From Actinomycetota bacterium (GTDB lineage Bacteria; Actinomycetota; Actinomycetes; Actinomycetales; Microbacteriaceae): a stretch of DNA of 12,933 bases. Position 1 is the first letter of the stretch; every line of letters begins with the position of its first letter. A program made the translations under genes and the position numbers. This document shows positions 6,789 through 12,933 of the stretch, piece by piece. Where the stretch lies: assembly GCA_018895315.1 (NCBI GenBank), contig JAHIOK010000313.1, positions 1 to 12,933 on the forward strand. Direction: 5' to 3'. The notes under the pieces were generated by a model. The model was not told where the DNA came from. It did no database searches and worked only from the letters and a program-made list of their open reading frames with translations.

Positions 6789-7901
6789 TCAGATGCGCGG
6801 GACCGCGGACCGTGCTTCCTCCGGCGGCATTCCCGTCGCGGTGAGCAGATCCACCGCGAGCGGGCGCATCGCGGCGATGAGGTTGTGTTCGCCGAGCGAA
6901 CCGTCCGGCAGAAGGGTCAAGGGATCGAGATGTGCGGCCACGGACACCAGCGTCGCGCGGGCCACCGGTTCGAGAGAGATGTCATCGAGCGAGCCGGCGA
7001 CGAGCTCGGCGCCACGAGCAAGTTCGGCCAGAACGTCGGCGGCGACCGGTCGCGCGCTGCCGTCGTCGCTCACGTACACGATGCGGCGGGCGATGACGCG
7101 CATGTTCCTCGTCGCCAGGTCCATCGACTGGCGTATGCGCTCATGCCGGACGAGCTCGAATCGCTGGCGGCGAGGGAACGGCGAGATCCTCGCGATCGCG
7201 ATGCCGGACTCGAGCGAACCCCGCCAATCATCGATGAGCGCCTGCATCGCACGAGCCTTCTCGAGACCGCGCTCCGCCCTCAGACGATCACCGCGCCGGA
7301 GCGCTTGCACCAGGGCGACCAGAGTGCCGTCAACCGCTCTGAACAGGGCCCGCGCCTCGCGAAGTTCGATCGCGCGTGGGCTGCGCGGGATGAGCGCGGT
7401 GACCAGCAGCGCCGCGACAGCGCCGACCAGGGCATCGGCGAGCCGCTGAAAGGGCGCGTTGCCCGGGATGACGATCACGATGCCGGACTGGATCGCCGCG
7501 GCGATCGCGAACGCCGGCTGCGCCGACAGGAAGCGCGCCACCAGGAGGGTGAGCGCGAGGGCCAGCATGAGCTGCCACCACCCGCTTCCGGCGACCAGGA
7601 GCAGCAACTCCGAGATCAGGATGCCGATCAGCATGCCTGCGAGTGTTTCCAGGAGCCGGCGCGGACGCGCGTCGCGGACGAGCCCGAGGCTGGAGATCGT
7701 CACCGTGGTTGCCAGCAGCGGAGCCGGATGACCCAGGACGTAGTGCGAGAAGCTGAAGGCCGCCGTCGCTGCGACGACGATCTGAAGGATGGCACTCGCG
7801 GATCCGCGAACGCGGCGAAGCCCGCGGCGTGGATCGAAGCTCTGGCGCCATCCGGTCCGGATGGGGGCCGTGATCGGCGCGTGGCCGCCGCCCGCGCTCA
7901 C
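6789..7901 (-). CDS. FUSC-family integral membrane protein, putative exporter
   Basis: The 370-residue product resembles the FUSC/aromatic-acid-exporter group: a six-helix membrane half followed by a soluble helical half. Hydrophobic segments lie at about 36-55, 60-74, 85-104, 108-125, 127-145 and 153-169, with AQPAFAIAAAIQSGIVIVIPG between segments. From about residue 175 the protein is Arg/Glu-rich, soluble and helical (REARALFRAVDGTLVALVQALRRGDRLRAERGLEKA). Family members are proposed to export aromatic acids or other small molecules, but substrate and direction are unknown here. The GTG at 7901 is the only plausible start downstream of the ygfZ stop (10 bp gap). The preceding bases CGTCTCCTC form no ribosome binding site, so translation probably depends on coupling to ygfZ. 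The frame stays open to 8018, inside ygfZ, without membrane-protein character. It is the last gene of the minus-strand operon. Confidence 0.8.
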   Translation of the reverse strand: MSAGGGHAPITAPIRTGWRQSFDPRRGLRRVRGSASAILQIVVAATAAFSFSHYVLGHPAPLLATTVTISSLGLVRDARPRRLLETLAGMLIGILISELLLLVAGSGWWQLMLALALTLLVARFLSAQPAFAIAAAIQSGIVIVIPGNAPFQRLADALVGAVAALLVTALIPRSPRAIELREARALFRAVDGTLVALVQALRRGDRLRAERGLEKARAMQALIDDWRGSLESGIAIARISPFPRRQRFELVRHERIRQSMDLATRNMRVIARRIVYVSDDGSARPVAADVLAELARGAELVAGSLDDISLEPVARATLVSVAAHLDPLTLLPDGSLGEHNLIAAMRPLAVDLLTATGMPPEEARSAVPRI

Positions 7902-7911
7902 GAGGAGACGT

Positions 7912-9015
7912 TCACGACGTGCGTGTGCGCCGACCGAGCCGCGGCATCCGCGGGATCGACGCGGTGGCGCCGGCCTCGGGCGGCACCACGACTTCTTGAG
8001 CGGCAGCAACCGCGGCATCTTTCGTCACGACCACCAGATCGATGTCGACGGGAGTCGAGCGGCGCACGAGCGCCAGCGCGATCGGGCCTTCTTCCCAGTG
8101 CAGGGCAGCAGAGGTGATCGCCCCGACCACGACGCCGTCCGCGGTGACCTCGTCTCCGGGGACCGGCAGAACCGTGTCGCTCCCGTCGAGGTGGAGCGCG
8201 ACGAGCCGCCGAGGCGGGTGTCCGAGGTTGTGCACCTTCGCCACCGTCTCCTGGCCCCGGTAGCACCCCTTGTCGAGATGCACCGCGGTGCGCAGCCAGT
8301 CGAGTTCGTGGGGCAGGGTGCGCTCGTCGACGTCGGCACGGCGAGGACGCCACGCGGCGACGCGCAGAGCATCCGCCGCAATCGCTCCAGCGAGCGTGCG
8401 CTCGCCGTGCGCAGCGGCATCCGCGAGGAGCTGCAGTTCGGCGACGGTGACGATGGCTTCGGCCCAGTCGCGCTCGGCGCCGGGATGCACATCGGGAACG
8501 GCGTAGCCGTAGCCTCCCGCGCTTACCCCGGGCCACGGATCGCGCCACACCAGGGGAACGCCTGCGGGGGCAGCCGCAGCGACAGCGGCGAGCGCAGCGA
8601 CCGTGCCCCCCACGACGGCGAATTCGTCGCTCGCATCGCGAGGCACCACCCGCAGCCGGAAGCGCATACGGGTGAGCCAGCTCAGCAGCCCCGGAGCATC
8701 CGCCCGATCGGTGATCAACCACGCGGTCTCGCCGTCATCGATGACGGATGCGGCGTGCTCGATGTGCCCCTGCGGATCGAGCACCAGCAGCTCGGTGCTC
8801 TGTCCCGGCGCCAGCCGTGCGAGAGCCTGCGACGTGAGCGAATCGAGCCACGACAGTCGGTCTTCACCGGCGACGGCCAGGACCGCGCGCTCCCCGAGCG
8901 GCGCGATCGCGGCGCCCGTTGTCAGCGCACGCTGCTCCGCGAGCGGACTGCCGAGGTGCTGGAGCACGCCGTCCTCGATGACGGCCCCCGCGATGCTCTG
9001 GAAGAACTCGGGCAT
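7912..9015 (-). CDS. ygfZ: YgfZ-type folate-binding iron-sulfur maintenance protein
   Basis: The 367-residue product is related to the glycine-cleavage T-protein (GcvT) fold. The YgfZ signature K-G-C-Y-x-G-Q-E appears as DKGCYRGQETVAKVHN (K249, C251, Q255, E256), with C251 matching the redox-active cysteine (C228) of E. coli YgfZ. N-terminal GcvT-like features include AVLAVAGEDRLSWLDSLTSQAL (44-65) and the beta-barrel C-terminal third. YgfZ proteins bind tetrahydrofolate and support assembly or repair of certain Fe-S enzymes, especially under oxidative stress. The protein is longer than E. coli YgfZ (326 residues) but typical of actinobacterial forms. The ATG at 9015 shares one base with the stop of the nitrobindin-like gene (TGATG), indicating translational coupling, and upstream codons in frame lie within that gene. 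Some pipelines label it aminomethyltransferase, but the KGCYxGQE motif argues for YgfZ. Confidence 0.92.
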   Translation of the reverse strand: MPEFFQSIAGAVIEDGVLQHLGSPLAEQRALTTGAAIAPLGERAVLAVAGEDRLSWLDSLTSQALARLAPGQSTELLVLDPQGHIEHAASVIDDGETAWLITDRADAPGLLSWLTRMRFRLRVVPRDASDEFAVVGGTVAALAAVAAAAPAGVPLVWRDPWPGVSAGGYGYAVPDVHPGAERDWAEAIVTVAELQLLADAAAHGERTLAGAIAADALRVAAWRPRRADVDERTLPHELDWLRTAVHLDKGCYRGQETVAKVHNLGHPPRRLVALHLDGSDTVLPVPGDEVTADGVVVGAITSAALHWEEGPIALALVRRSTPVDIDLVVVTKDAAVAAAQEVVVPPEAGATASIPRMPRLGRRTRTS

Positions 9016-9623
9016 CAATCCACCCGCGCAAGACGCGCCGAGGCGTGGGCGCCCAGCTCCCGGCCCAGAGCGGCGATGTCCCAGGCCCACAGCAGATGCC
9101 CGTCGACCAGCCCGTACATCCGGGACGCCGCAGCGTAGACCTTCGCGCCGGCGGTGCGCACGACAGCGTCGGTCGCGATGTCGATCCGCGGACCCCGTAT
9201 TTCACCGAGGTAGAGCTCGCTGACACCGTCGGAGTGCACGAGCGAGACCTCGATTGCGAATCCCCCGGTGGCTGTGCGGAGCTGCTCGACATCGTCGACG
9301 GTGCGCGCGATCGGGCCGTCAGCGGCCGGAAGCAGCGCGGGACCCGGGTCGGACTCGGTCGCGGGCCGGGCGATGCGCCAGTAGCCCATCTCGGACACGA
9401 GCGGAGTGCGAGCGTCGGCGTCGTCGGGATCGGTGAGCCATGCGCTGGCCGAATAGTTCAGGTAAGAACCACCGTCATGGCTGAAGCTCACCCGGTGGAT
9501 GAACTCGCCATCGTAGTGGCGCTCCCCCACGGCGTAGTCGATGACGCCGGTGCCTTCCCATATCCCGATCAGCCAGGACAGCGGGGCGAGGTCTGCGGGC
9601 AGATCCGTCGGAATGTCGATCAC
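9015..9623 (-). CDS. Nitrobindin-like haem protein (FABP/DUF1794 family)
   Basis: The 202-residue product is a predicted ten-stranded beta-barrel of the nitrobindin/THAP4-like family. Residues 15-30 carry the signature GIWEGTGVIDY, matching G-x-W-x-G-x-G. The later positions of the full motif (G-x-Y-P) are changed, reading I28 and A31. The C-terminal LGAHASARLAR places H193 where mycobacterial nitrobindin has its proximal haem histidine. Family members bind ferric haem and nitric oxide and isomerise peroxynitrite to nitrate; older annotations say fatty-acid-binding-like. M. tuberculosis Rv0813c is, as I recall, the close counterpart near glnR. The start is GTG at 9623, 10 bp after the 37-residue gene, with no good ribosome binding site. 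It overlaps ygfZ by one base (TGATG). Haem and NO chemistry is inferred from the family. Confidence 0.85.
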   Translation of the reverse strand: MIDIPTDLPADLAPLSWLIGIWEGTGVIDYAVGERHYDGEFIHRVSFSHDGGSYLNYSASAWLTDPDDADARTPLVSEMGYWRIARPATESDPGPALLPAADGPIARTVDDVEQLRTATGGFAIEVSLVHSDGVSELYLGEIRGPRIDIATDAVVRTAGAKVYAAASRMYGLVDGHLLWAWDIAALGRELGAHASARLARVD

Positions 9624-9633
9624 GACAGGCCCG

Positions 9634-9747
9634 TCAACGCTGGCCGCGGTACAGATTCTTGATCACGACACCAGAGACGAAGAAGATCGCGAGCGACGCG
9701 AGCGCCAGCAGTCCCACGAAGAAGAATTCCAGCGCAACGAGGTCCAT
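9634..9747 (-). CDS. 37-residue single-span membrane protein
   Basis: This small gene is easy to miss. The frame starts at ATG 9747 and ends at TGA 9636-9634. The product opens MDLVALEFFFVG, continues through a roughly 20-residue hydrophobic segment (LLALASLAIFFVSGVVI) and ends in a short basic tail, KNLYRGQR. That is a typical N-out or N-in single-span micropeptide with a positive C-terminus, so the C-terminus is probably cytoplasmic. The gene lies 9 bp after the stop of the 96-residue membrane protein and 10 bp before the nitrobindin-like gene, all on one strand. A TAAACT hexamer six bases before the ATG suggests a leaderless internal start of transcription. Function is unknown. I recall similar micropeptides in actinobacterial genomes, but that is memory, not a search. 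Confidence 0.65.
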   Translation of the reverse strand: MDLVALEFFFVGLLALASLAIFFVSGVVIKNLYRGQR

Positions 9748-9753
9748 GACGCC

Positions 9754-9759
9754 AGTTTA
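9754..9759 (-). promoter_or_regulatory. Candidate leaderless promoter of the 37-residue gene
   Basis: On the minus strand TAAACT (TANNNT) is followed by GGCGTC and the ATG at 9747. Its first three bases are the TAA stop codon of the upstream gene. No ribosome binding site precedes the ATG. It may be an internal operon promoter. Confidence 0.4.
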
Positions 9760-10047
9760 GACCGGAAGAAGCGCGGCGATGCCGAATCCGACGCTGATGA
9801 CGCCAAGAACCAGCAGAGCCCCGAGGGTGGACGCGGCGACGCGCTGGATGAAACCCTGAGAGCGGCCGTACCAGAGCTGCACGGCGAACGACAGAACGAG
9901 GCATCCGGCCAGCGCGAGGGTCAACCACTCCGCCCGCCATCCGGCAGGCACGAAGAGTCCGACAATGATTCCCGCGACGGCAGCCACGGCCCAGATGGAC
10001 ACGACGCCGCCGATCGTGCGACGCGGTGCGAGTTCGGGAACGCTCAT
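9757..10047 (-). CDS. Conserved small membrane protein, function unknown
   Basis: The 96-residue product has three predicted membrane segments at about 14-32, 38-58 and 68-93, separated by short loops (VPAGWRAEW and [10 protein letters not shown]). A soluble basic-flanked N-terminus [10 protein letters not shown] precedes them. I recognise no catalytic motif or named family. The ATG at 10047 is preferred because the membrane segments follow directly, while the 16 extra in-frame residues upstream lie in the intergenic region shared with glnR. GAGG sits only two bases before the ATG, too close to serve as a ribosome binding site. GAGAAT six bases upstream may be a -10 for a leaderless mRNA. This is the first gene of the minus-strand cluster leading to the nitrobindin-like gene, ygfZ and FUSC. 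Confidence 0.75.
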   Translation of the reverse strand: MSVPELAPRRTIGGVVSIWAVAAVAGIIVGLFVPAGWRAEWLTLALAGCLVLSFAVQLWYGRSQGFIQRVAASTLGALLVLGVISVGFGIAALLPV

Positions 10048-10053
10048 GGCCTC

Positions 10054-10059
10054 ATTCTC
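10054..10059 (-). promoter_or_regulatory. Weak candidate leaderless promoter for the 96-residue membrane protein
   Basis: On the minus strand GAGAAT keeps A2 and T6 of TANNNT and sits six bases before the ATG, the same geometry as other starts here. The first base mismatches. Confidence 0.25.
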
Positions 10060-10125
10060 GCCCAACCGTGACCGATTTGTCGCCTGCGACGACACTCGCC
10101 CGGCGGCGGCGCGCCGCGCGCACCC

Positions 10126-10131
10126 TAGGAT
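10126..10131 (+). promoter_or_regulatory. Predicted -10 of the glnR promoter
   Basis: TAGGAT fits TANNNT. Initiation near 10138 leaves a leader of about 32 bases with AGGGGAGG at 10158-10165 before the TTG start. The -35 region is an uninformative GC run. Confidence 0.4.
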
Positions 10132-10169
10132 GGGGAGGTCCCGGCACGCTTTCGGGCAGGGGAGGTTCC

Positions 10170-10868
10170 TTGGCTCAGCTTCTTGTTCTCAGCTCCGCCC
10201 ATGGCGGAGGCGCCGTCCTGCCCTCTCTCGAACTTCTCAGCCACCGCGTTCGGCAGATTCCCGCGGAGCCCGCCCAGCTGGTCAACGCCCCGAGCGCCGA
10301 CGTCATCTTCATCGATGCGCGCATCGATCTCGTGGGCGCGAAGTCCCTCTGCAAGATCCTCAACACCACGGGTCTCGATGCACCGCTGATCCTCGTCGTC
10401 ACCGAAGGCGGCCTGACGGCGGTGTCCACCGATTGGGGCATCGACGACGTCATTCTGGTGACAGCCGGCCCTGCCGAAGTCGACGCCCGCGTCCGCCTCG
10501 CGATCGGGCGGCAGACGGCAGAGCAAGTCTCCACCCGCATTCAGACCTCGGGCATCACGATCGATGAATCGTCGTACTCCGCGAAAGTGCACGGAAAGCC
10601 GCTGGACCTCACCTACAAGGAGTTCCAGCTCCTGCACTTCTTCGCAACTCACCCCTCGCGCGTGTTCACGCGTGAGCAGCTGCTGAGCGAAGTGTGGGGC
10701 TACGACTACTTCGGCGGCACGCGCACCGTCGACGTCCACGTGCGACGGCTGCGAGCCAAACTCGGCGATCTCGAGCAGCTCATCGGAACCGTGCGCAACG
10801 TCGGCTACCGCTTCAACGTCTACGATGACGACCAGGTGCCCGCTCCTCGGGACCGCTCTCAGGCCTGA
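10170..10868 (+). CDS. glnR: GlnR-type orphan response regulator (nitrogen regulation)
   Basis: The 232-residue product aligns from memory with actinobacterial GlnR: an atypical receiver (residues 1 to about 108) and an OmpR-type winged helix (about 120-222). Family-specific runs include [12 protein letters not shown] (D49, R51), [22 protein letters not shown] (73-94), and the DNA-binding [25 protein letters not shown] with [11 protein letters not shown]. The N-terminal acidic pair is replaced by SSA and the usual KP lysine by AGPA, so the protein should not need an aspartyl-phosphate switch, as reported for GlnR. GlnR controls nitrogen-assimilation genes such as glnA and amt. The TTG at 10170 is chosen because AGGGGAGG lies 4 bases upstream and MAQLLVLS matches the family start. 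No partner kinase is nearby. It precedes ppk by 61 bp on the same strand and is divergent from the small membrane-protein operon. Confidence 0.88.
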   Translation: MAQLLVLSSAHGGGAVLPSLELLSHRVRQIPAEPAQLVNAPSADVIFIDARIDLVGAKSLCKILNTTGLDAPLILVVTEGGLTAVSTDWGIDDVILVTAGPAEVDARVRLAIGRQTAEQVSTRIQTSGITIDESSYSAKVHGKPLDLTYKEFQLLHFFATHPSRVFTREQLLSEVWGYDYFGGTRTVDVHVRRLRAKLGDLEQLIGTVRNVGYRFNVYDDDQVPAPRDRSQA

Positions 10869-10890
10869 CGTCCGCGTGCGGGCCTGATGT

Positions 10891-10908
10891 GTTCACGCAC
10901 AGGCCACG
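10891..10908 (+). promoter_or_regulatory. Candidate PHO box upstream of ppk
   Basis: GTTCACG (10891) and GGCCACG (10902) are 7-base units with an 11-bp period, matching the GTTCACC consensus at 6 and 4 of 7 positions. The second unit is poor. Like the phoU box, the element ends 9 bases before a -10-like hexamer (10918). ppk is a known PhoP-controlled gene in Streptomyces. It is weaker than the phoU box. Confidence 0.4.
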
Positions 10909-10917
10909 TGTGCCTGC

Positions 10918-10923
10918 AATGAT
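10918..10923 (+). promoter_or_regulatory. Candidate leaderless -10 of ppk
   Basis: AATGAT keeps A2 and T6 of TANNNT and lies six bases (GAGTGG) before the ppk ATG. No usable ribosome binding site precedes the ATG, so a leaderless start fits. Confidence 0.3.
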
Positions 10924-10929
10924 GAGTGG

Positions 10930-12933
10930 ATGATCGAACACGACGTGCTCGACGCCGGCCTGGGCGACGGCGATGATGATGACTTCGACGTCCAGGGGGC
11001 GTTCGACTCCGAACTCCCGGAAGACCGCTTCCTCGACCGTGAGATCTCCTGGTTGTCGTTCAATCAGCGCGTCCTCGAACTGGCGGAAGACCCGCTGGTG
11101 CCGGTTCTGGAGCGCGCGAACTTCCTCGCGATCTTCGGCAGCAACCTCGACGAGTTCTTCATGGTGCGCGTCGCGGGTCTGAAGCGCCGCATCATCACGG
11201 GGCTCGCGGTGCCGACCAACGTCGGGCGTGCTCCGCAGGAGGTGCTGGCCGATATCTCCGCCGAAGCGCACCGCCTGCAGGTGCGGCACGCGGATGCCTG
11301 GAACTCGCTGGTGCGCCCCGACCTCGCGGCTGCGGGCATCGAAGTGGTCTCCTGGGGCGAGCTGACCGACCAGGAGCGCGGCGATCTCTACCGCTACTTC
11401 CAGACGCAGGTCTTCCCCGTGCTCATGCCGCTGGCCGTCGACCCCGCGCATCCCTTCCCTTACATCTCGGGGCTCTCGCTCAACCTTGCGATCCGCATCC
11501 GCAATGCGCGCACCGGCCGCCAGGAGTTCGCTCGCCTGAAAGTGCCGCCGATGCTCCCCCGGTTCGTCGACGTGTCACGCGACCGGGAGCGCGTGCGCTA
11601 CCTGCCGCTGGAAGAGCTCATCGAGAACCACCTCGGCGATTTGTTCCCCGGCATGGAGATCCTCGATCACCACACGTTCCGCCTCACGCGCAACGAAGAC
11701 GTCATCATCGAGGAGGACGAGACCGAGAACTTGATCCAGGCGCTCGAGGCTGAGCTGCTGCGCCGTCGTTTCGGCCCGCCGATCCGGCTCGAAGTGACCG
11801 ACGACATGGACGACGTGACCCTCGACCTGCTCATCAGCGAACTCGACATCACCGCACAGGAGGTCTACCGCCTCCCCGGCCCGCTCGATCTGCGTGGGCT
11901 GTTCGACCTGTCCAAGATCGATCGCCCCGAACTGCACTTCCCCGCCCACGTTCCCAAGACCGCTGTGGCCTTCCAGCCCGCGGAGCAGAACGGTCGTGCC
12001 GACATCTTCGCCGCGATCCGAGCCGCCGACGTGCTCGTGCACCACCCCTATGAGTCGTTCGCGACGAGCGTGCAGGGCTTCCTCGAGCAGGCGGCGAAAG
12101 ACCCGCATGTGCTCGCTATCAAGCAGACGCTGTATCGCACGTCCGGTGACAGCCCGATCGTGCAGGCGCTCATCGATGCGGCTGAGGCCGGCAAGCAGGT
12201 GCTGGCACTCGTCGAGGTCAAGGCGCGCTTCGACGAAGCCGCCAACATCGTGTGGGCGCGCAAGCTCGAAAAGGCCGGTGTACACGTCGTCTACGGCCTG
12301 GTCGGCTTGAAGACGCACTGCAAGCTCGCGCTGGTCATCCGCCAGGAAGACGGCGTTCTGCGCCATTACAGCCACGTCGGCACCGGCAACTACAACCCGA
12401 AGACGAGTCGCATCTACGAGGACTTCGGCCTGTTCACCGTCGATGATCAGGTGGGCCGCGACCTCACCCGTCTGTTCAACGAACTCTCCGGCTATGCGAT
12501 CGAGAAGAAGTTCAAGCGGCTCCTGGTGGCTCCCCTGCACCTGCGCAAGAGTCTGCTGCGCCAGATCGACGCCGAGCGCCGGAACGCCCTCGACGGCAAG
12601 CCCTCCCGCATCCGCATCAAGGTCAACTCGATGGTCGACGAGCACATCATCGATGCGCTCTACCGCGCGAGCCAGGCCGGGGTGCCGGTGGAGGTATGGG
12701 TGCGGGGCATCTGCGCGATCAAGCCGGGCGTTCCCGGTATGAGCGAGAACGTCACCGTGCGCAGCATCCTGGGCCGCTATCTGGAGCACTCCCGGATCTT
12801 CTCGTTCCACAACGACGGCGACCCGCAGGTGTTCATCGGAAGCGCCGACATGATGCACCGCAATCTCGATCGCCGAGTGGAGGCCCTCGTGCGCATCGTG
12901 GCACCGGCGCACCTCAAGGAGATCGATGACCTC
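10930..12933 (+). CDS. ppk1: Polyphosphate kinase 1, partial (C-terminus beyond right edge)
   Basis: 668 codons are present without a stop; family members run to roughly 690-740, so a short C-terminal piece is missing. PPK1 reversibly makes polyphosphate from ATP. After an acidic, probably disordered N-terminus ([10 protein letters not shown]), the N domain opens with [19 protein letters not shown] and [13 protein letters not shown]. The head domain covers about 140-340. The two phospholipase-D-like catalytic domains follow. The autophosphorylated histidine is H482 in [11 protein letters not shown], and the second conserved histidine is H620 in [24 protein letters not shown] (about 398-411) and [17 protein letters not shown] are further family blocks. 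The ATG at 10930 is used because upstream ATGs at 10919 and 10922 are out of frame. The gene probably belongs to the phosphate-starvation regulon, given the PHO-like element upstream and senX3-regX3-phoU in the same window. Confidence 0.97.
   Translation, partial: MIEHDVLDAGLGDGDDDDFDVQGAFDSELPEDRFLDREISWLSFNQRVLELAEDPLVPVLERANFLAIFGSNLDEFFMVRVAGLKRRIITGLAVPTNVGRAPQEVLADISAEAHRLQVRHADAWNSLVRPDLAAAGIEVVSWGELTDQERGDLYRYFQTQVFPVLMPLAVDPAHPFPYISGLSLNLAIRIRNARTGRQEFARLKVPPMLPRFVDVSRDRERVRYLPLEELIENHLGDLFPGMEILDHHTFRLTRNEDVIIEEDETENLIQALEAELLRRRFGPPIRLEVTDDMDDVTLDLLISELDITAQEVYRLPGPLDLRGLFDLSKIDRPELHFPAHVPKTAVAFQPAEQNGRADIFAAIRAADVLVHHPYESFATSVQGFLEQAAKDPHVLAIKQTLYRTSGDSPIVQALIDAAEAGKQVLALVEVKARFDEAANIVWARKLEKAGVHVVYGLVGLKTHCKLALVIRQEDGVLRHYSHVGTGNYNPKTSRIYEDFGLFTVDDQVGRDLTRLFNELSGYAIEKKFKRLLVAPLHLRKSLLRQIDAERRNALDGKPSRIRIKVNSMVDEHIIDALYRASQAGVPVEVWVRGICAIKPGVPGMSENVTVRSILGRYLEHSRIFSFHNDGDPQVFIGSADMMHRNLDRRVEALVRIVAPAHLKEIDDL

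Noticed and set aside
10881..10917. Short inverted repeats GGCCTG/CAGGCC and CAGGC/GCCTG between glnR and ppk as a glnR terminator
   Set aside because: The two stems are mutually exclusive, 5-6 bp long, and have no T-tract. The PHO-like reading of the same bases explains them at least as well, so no terminator is called.
1..12933. Search for mobile elements, CRISPR repeats, tRNA genes, toxin-antitoxin pairs or a novel defence system
   Set aside because: I saw no transposase or integrase motifs, no regularly spaced repeats, no tRNA-like cloverleaf and no atypical-composition island. Every gene fits a conserved actinobacterial backbone.

Overview
The window is GC-rich (about two thirds G+C by impression), with GTG and TTG starts and dense gene packing. 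The gene content (CarD, LpqE-like lipoprotein, SenX3-RegX3, GlnR, IspDF fusion) points to an actinobacterium, most likely Microbacteriaceae and Microbacterium-like. That genus call rests on remembered gene neighbourhoods and protein style, not on a search. I see no tRNA, rRNA, CRISPR array, insertion sequence or other mobile element. No stretch over 300 bases lacks a gene; the longest gaps are the carD/lipoprotein gap (1674-1816) and the senX3/phoU gap (4246-4411), and both look regulatory.

Left block (1-2314): a minus-strand carD-ispDF pair, with ispDF running off the left edge, divergent from a plus-strand LpqE-like lipoprotein. As I recall it, the order ispF-ispD-carD/lpqE matches Mycobacterium tuberculosis Rv3581c-Rv3584, except that ispD and ispF are fused here.

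Phosphate block (2342-5133): senX3-regX3 on the minus strand, overlapping by 4 bases, divergent from phoU on the plus strand. The gap between them carries a three-copy 11-bp-period PHO box. A 19-bp perfect inverted repeat closes phoU against the convergent phosphoglycerate mutase gene gpmA.

Middle (5145-6781): gpmA and a class I methyltransferase gene are head to head, separated by 53 bp.

Minus-strand cluster (10047 down to 6789): a 96-residue membrane protein, a previously uncalled 37-residue single-span membrane protein, a nitrobindin-like haem protein, a YgfZ-type folate-binding protein and a FUSC-type membrane protein. The genes are 0-10 bp apart or overlap by one base, so they probably form one operon, possibly with an internal promoter.

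Right block (10170-12933): a GlnR-type orphan regulator with a TTG start, then ppk1 (polyphosphate kinase), cut by the right edge. A weaker two-copy PHO-like element precedes ppk, so phoU and ppk may both answer to RegX3.

This looks like conserved chromosomal backbone, not an accessory island. I found no new defence or mobile system. The most interesting signals are regulatory: a repeated -10-like hexamer placed exactly 6 bases before several start codons that lack a usable Shine-Dalgarno sequence (leaderless transcripts), and two PHO-like elements each 9 bases upstream of a -10-like hexamer.
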